Shown here: positions 19,916 to 20,601 of the stretch, in pieces
How the letters are laid out: each line of letters begins with the position of its first letter
Numbering within the stretch: position 1 is the stretch's first letter
From: a virus
IMG/VR virus record: IMGVR_UViG_3300046007_002123
Coordinates: 1 to 20,601 of that record
DNA length: 20,601 nt
Strand: one strand, 5' to 3'
The notes under the pieces: model-generated
The model's input: only the letters and a program-made list of their open reading frames with translations
What the model was told of the DNA's origin: nothing
Database searches by the model: none
Translations under genes and position numbers: made by a program

Positions 19916-20230
19916 ATGGCATCTCAATCATCATGCAGAATGAAGCACGGGTCTGTAATTGTTAAGGGTGGTAGAGTTATTTCTACCGGACTTAATAAAG
20001 AGAGAAGTCATCCAAGAATAGTATCAAGCGAGCATATCAAAGATCATTGTTCAGTACATGCTGAAATAGATGCTATAAAGAAGGCAAAAGATGTTTCAGG
20101 TGCGACTATTTATGTAGCAAGAGTAAATAGGCGTGGAGAGCAAAGAGACAGTAAGCCATGTAGCAGATGCTATGAAGTAATTAGAAATAGTGGAATCAAG
20201 AAGATTATTTACACAACTAGCGAGGAATAA
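19916..20230 (+). CDS. Deoxycytidylate/cytidine deaminase-like protein (start uncertain)
   Basis: A zinc-dependent deaminase of the dCMP deaminase family. The motif set is complete: KHGSVIVKGG near the start, CSVHAEIDAI with the zinc-binding H and catalytic E, and KPCSRCYEVIRNSGI with the two zinc cysteines (P-C-x2-C). It would convert dCMP to dUMP, feeding dTMP synthesis in an AT-rich phage. From ATG 19916 the protein has 104 residues, but the codons immediately upstream spell KRDQAYLSVASYM, the usual first helix of the family, with no ATG, GTG or TTG. The true start is therefore probably further left. A six-bp inverted repeat (GGTCGC at 19867, GCGACC at 19884) surrounds the expected start region. 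The stop overlaps the next ATG. Confidence 0.85.
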   Translation: MASQSSCRMKHGSVIVKGGRVISTGLNKERSHPRIVSSEHIKDHCSVHAEIDAIKKAKDVSGATIYVARVNRRGEQRDSKPCSRCYEVIRNSGIKKIIYTTSEE

Positions 20231-20448
20231 TGTCTTTAACAACGATTGGTTATGATCAGGCTCATGAGTTAGTAGATTCTAATAAGAATCTATTCTGGGA
20301 TGGGTGGACTATTGTAGACTGGAAGCCATTTAAGGATGCCATCTATAAGAAGAATGGAATGTTTCGTAATGGTAAGTGGGGAGTAGCAAAAACCTACAAG
20401 CCAGAGAATGATGGATGGAAAGTGCCAGCAAAATATGTGGGTAGATGA
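20230..20448 (+). CDS. Conserved hypothetical phage protein
   Basis: A 72-residue protein rich in Trp, Lys and Gly (WDGWTIVDWKPF, NGMFRNGKWGVAKTY, GWKVPAKYV). Small Trp-rich proteins with this run of motifs are, from memory, common in tailed phages of several hosts, but have no assigned role. GAGGA lies at proper distance from the ATG, which overlaps the deaminase stop (TAATG). The 3' end overlaps the whiB-like gene by 14 bases. A small beta-sheet domain, possibly part of a virion or binding to nucleic acid, is a guess. Confidence 0.75.
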   Translation: MSLTTIGYDQAHELVDSNKNLFWDGWTIVDWKPFKDAIYKKNGMFRNGKWGVAKTYKPENDGWKVPAKYVGR

Positions 20449-20601
20449 AGCACTATGCGCTGGTACGGATACCGAACTTTATTTCGATAAATACGAGTCA
20501 GATCAAGATACCGCTAGAGAGATAGATAGAATGTGTCTTTCTTGTCCAGTTATAAAAGAATGTTTTGATCAAGGTGTAAGAAGTGAATCTTACGGGGTTT
20601 G
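20435..20601 (+). CDS. WhiB-family iron-sulfur protein (3' end outside window)
   Basis: The first 55 residues of a WhiB-like (Wbl) protein. The four cluster-binding cysteines are C8 (EALCAG) and C34, C37 and C43 (CLSCPVIKEC, the C-x2-C-x5-C motif), and the visible end YGVW is the start of the G-V-W-G-G turn that all Wbl proteins share. These are [4Fe-4S] proteins that bind the primary sigma factor and redirect transcription, and are confined to actinobacteria and their phages. Phage Wbl proteins have been linked to altered host septation and superinfection exclusion (mycobacteriophage TM4). The start overlaps the previous gene by 14 bases; the window ends before the basic tail. Confidence 0.92.
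   Translation, partial: MWVDEALCAGTDTELYFDKYESDQDTAREIDRMCLSCPVIKECFDQGVRSESYGV

Overview
The window is a piece of an AT-rich tailed double-stranded DNA phage (Caudoviricetes), with every recognisable gene on the + strand and packed head to tail, often with ATGA or TAATG overlaps. Three things point to an actinobacterial host: a WhiB-family iron-sulfur protein gene at the right edge, a lipoprotein of DUF732 type (a family best known from mycobacteria and relatives), and several start codons sitting 5-6 bases after a -10 box, the layout of leaderless mRNAs that are common in actinobacteria. The low GC would fit a phage of low-GC aquatic actinobacteria, but that is inference. No integrase, repressor, CRISPR array or insertion sequence is visible, so nothing here argues for a temperate life style.

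Region 1 (1-6700) is the replication core: a DnaB-like helicase (cut by the left edge), a small unknown protein, a DnaG-type primase, a zinc-containing ssDNA-binding protein and a DnaE-type DNA polymerase, followed by a MazG-like nucleotide pyrophosphohydrolase. Region 2 (6700-11260) is recombination and DNA processing: RecA, a possible Hjc-like nuclease, a Cas4/RecB-like exonuclease with four cysteines and a RuvC-like resolvase, interspersed with zinc-ribbon mini-proteins, a small helix-turn-helix protein and an FmdB-like protein. Region 3 (11250-13550) holds a probable small terminase subunit and the large terminase subunit.

Region 4 (13550-15920) is an accessory and RNA segment: a SpoU-type RNA 2'-O-methyltransferase, small unknown proteins, tRNA-Gln(TTG), an endonuclease VII-like HNH gene and tRNA-Asn(GTT). 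Just upstream of tRNA-Gln lies a gene-free 102-base element closed by a perfect 13-bp stem with a second helix inside it; I regard this as the best candidate for something undescribed. Region 5 (15920-20601) carries exported proteins (a DUF732 lipoprotein and a secreted lysozyme-like protein), an SNase-like nuclease, a GT-B glycosyltransferase, two neighbouring small proteins that share an NK-x-FWGG tail, a SLOG-like protein, a dCMP-deaminase-like gene whose start is problematic, and the start of a whiB-like gene.

Regulation is unusually readable. Four TTGAC-type promoters stand in the larger gaps, and in three of them the -10 hexamer lies in or over the centre of a perfect inverted repeat. 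A second promoter class (CTGGAA, 18 bases, TATAAT) precedes the ssDNA-binding protein and the glycosyltransferase genes; in both cases the -10 box contains the stop codon of the gene before and a hairpin lies at the predicted 5' end of the new transcript. No gap of 300 bases or more lacks a gene.
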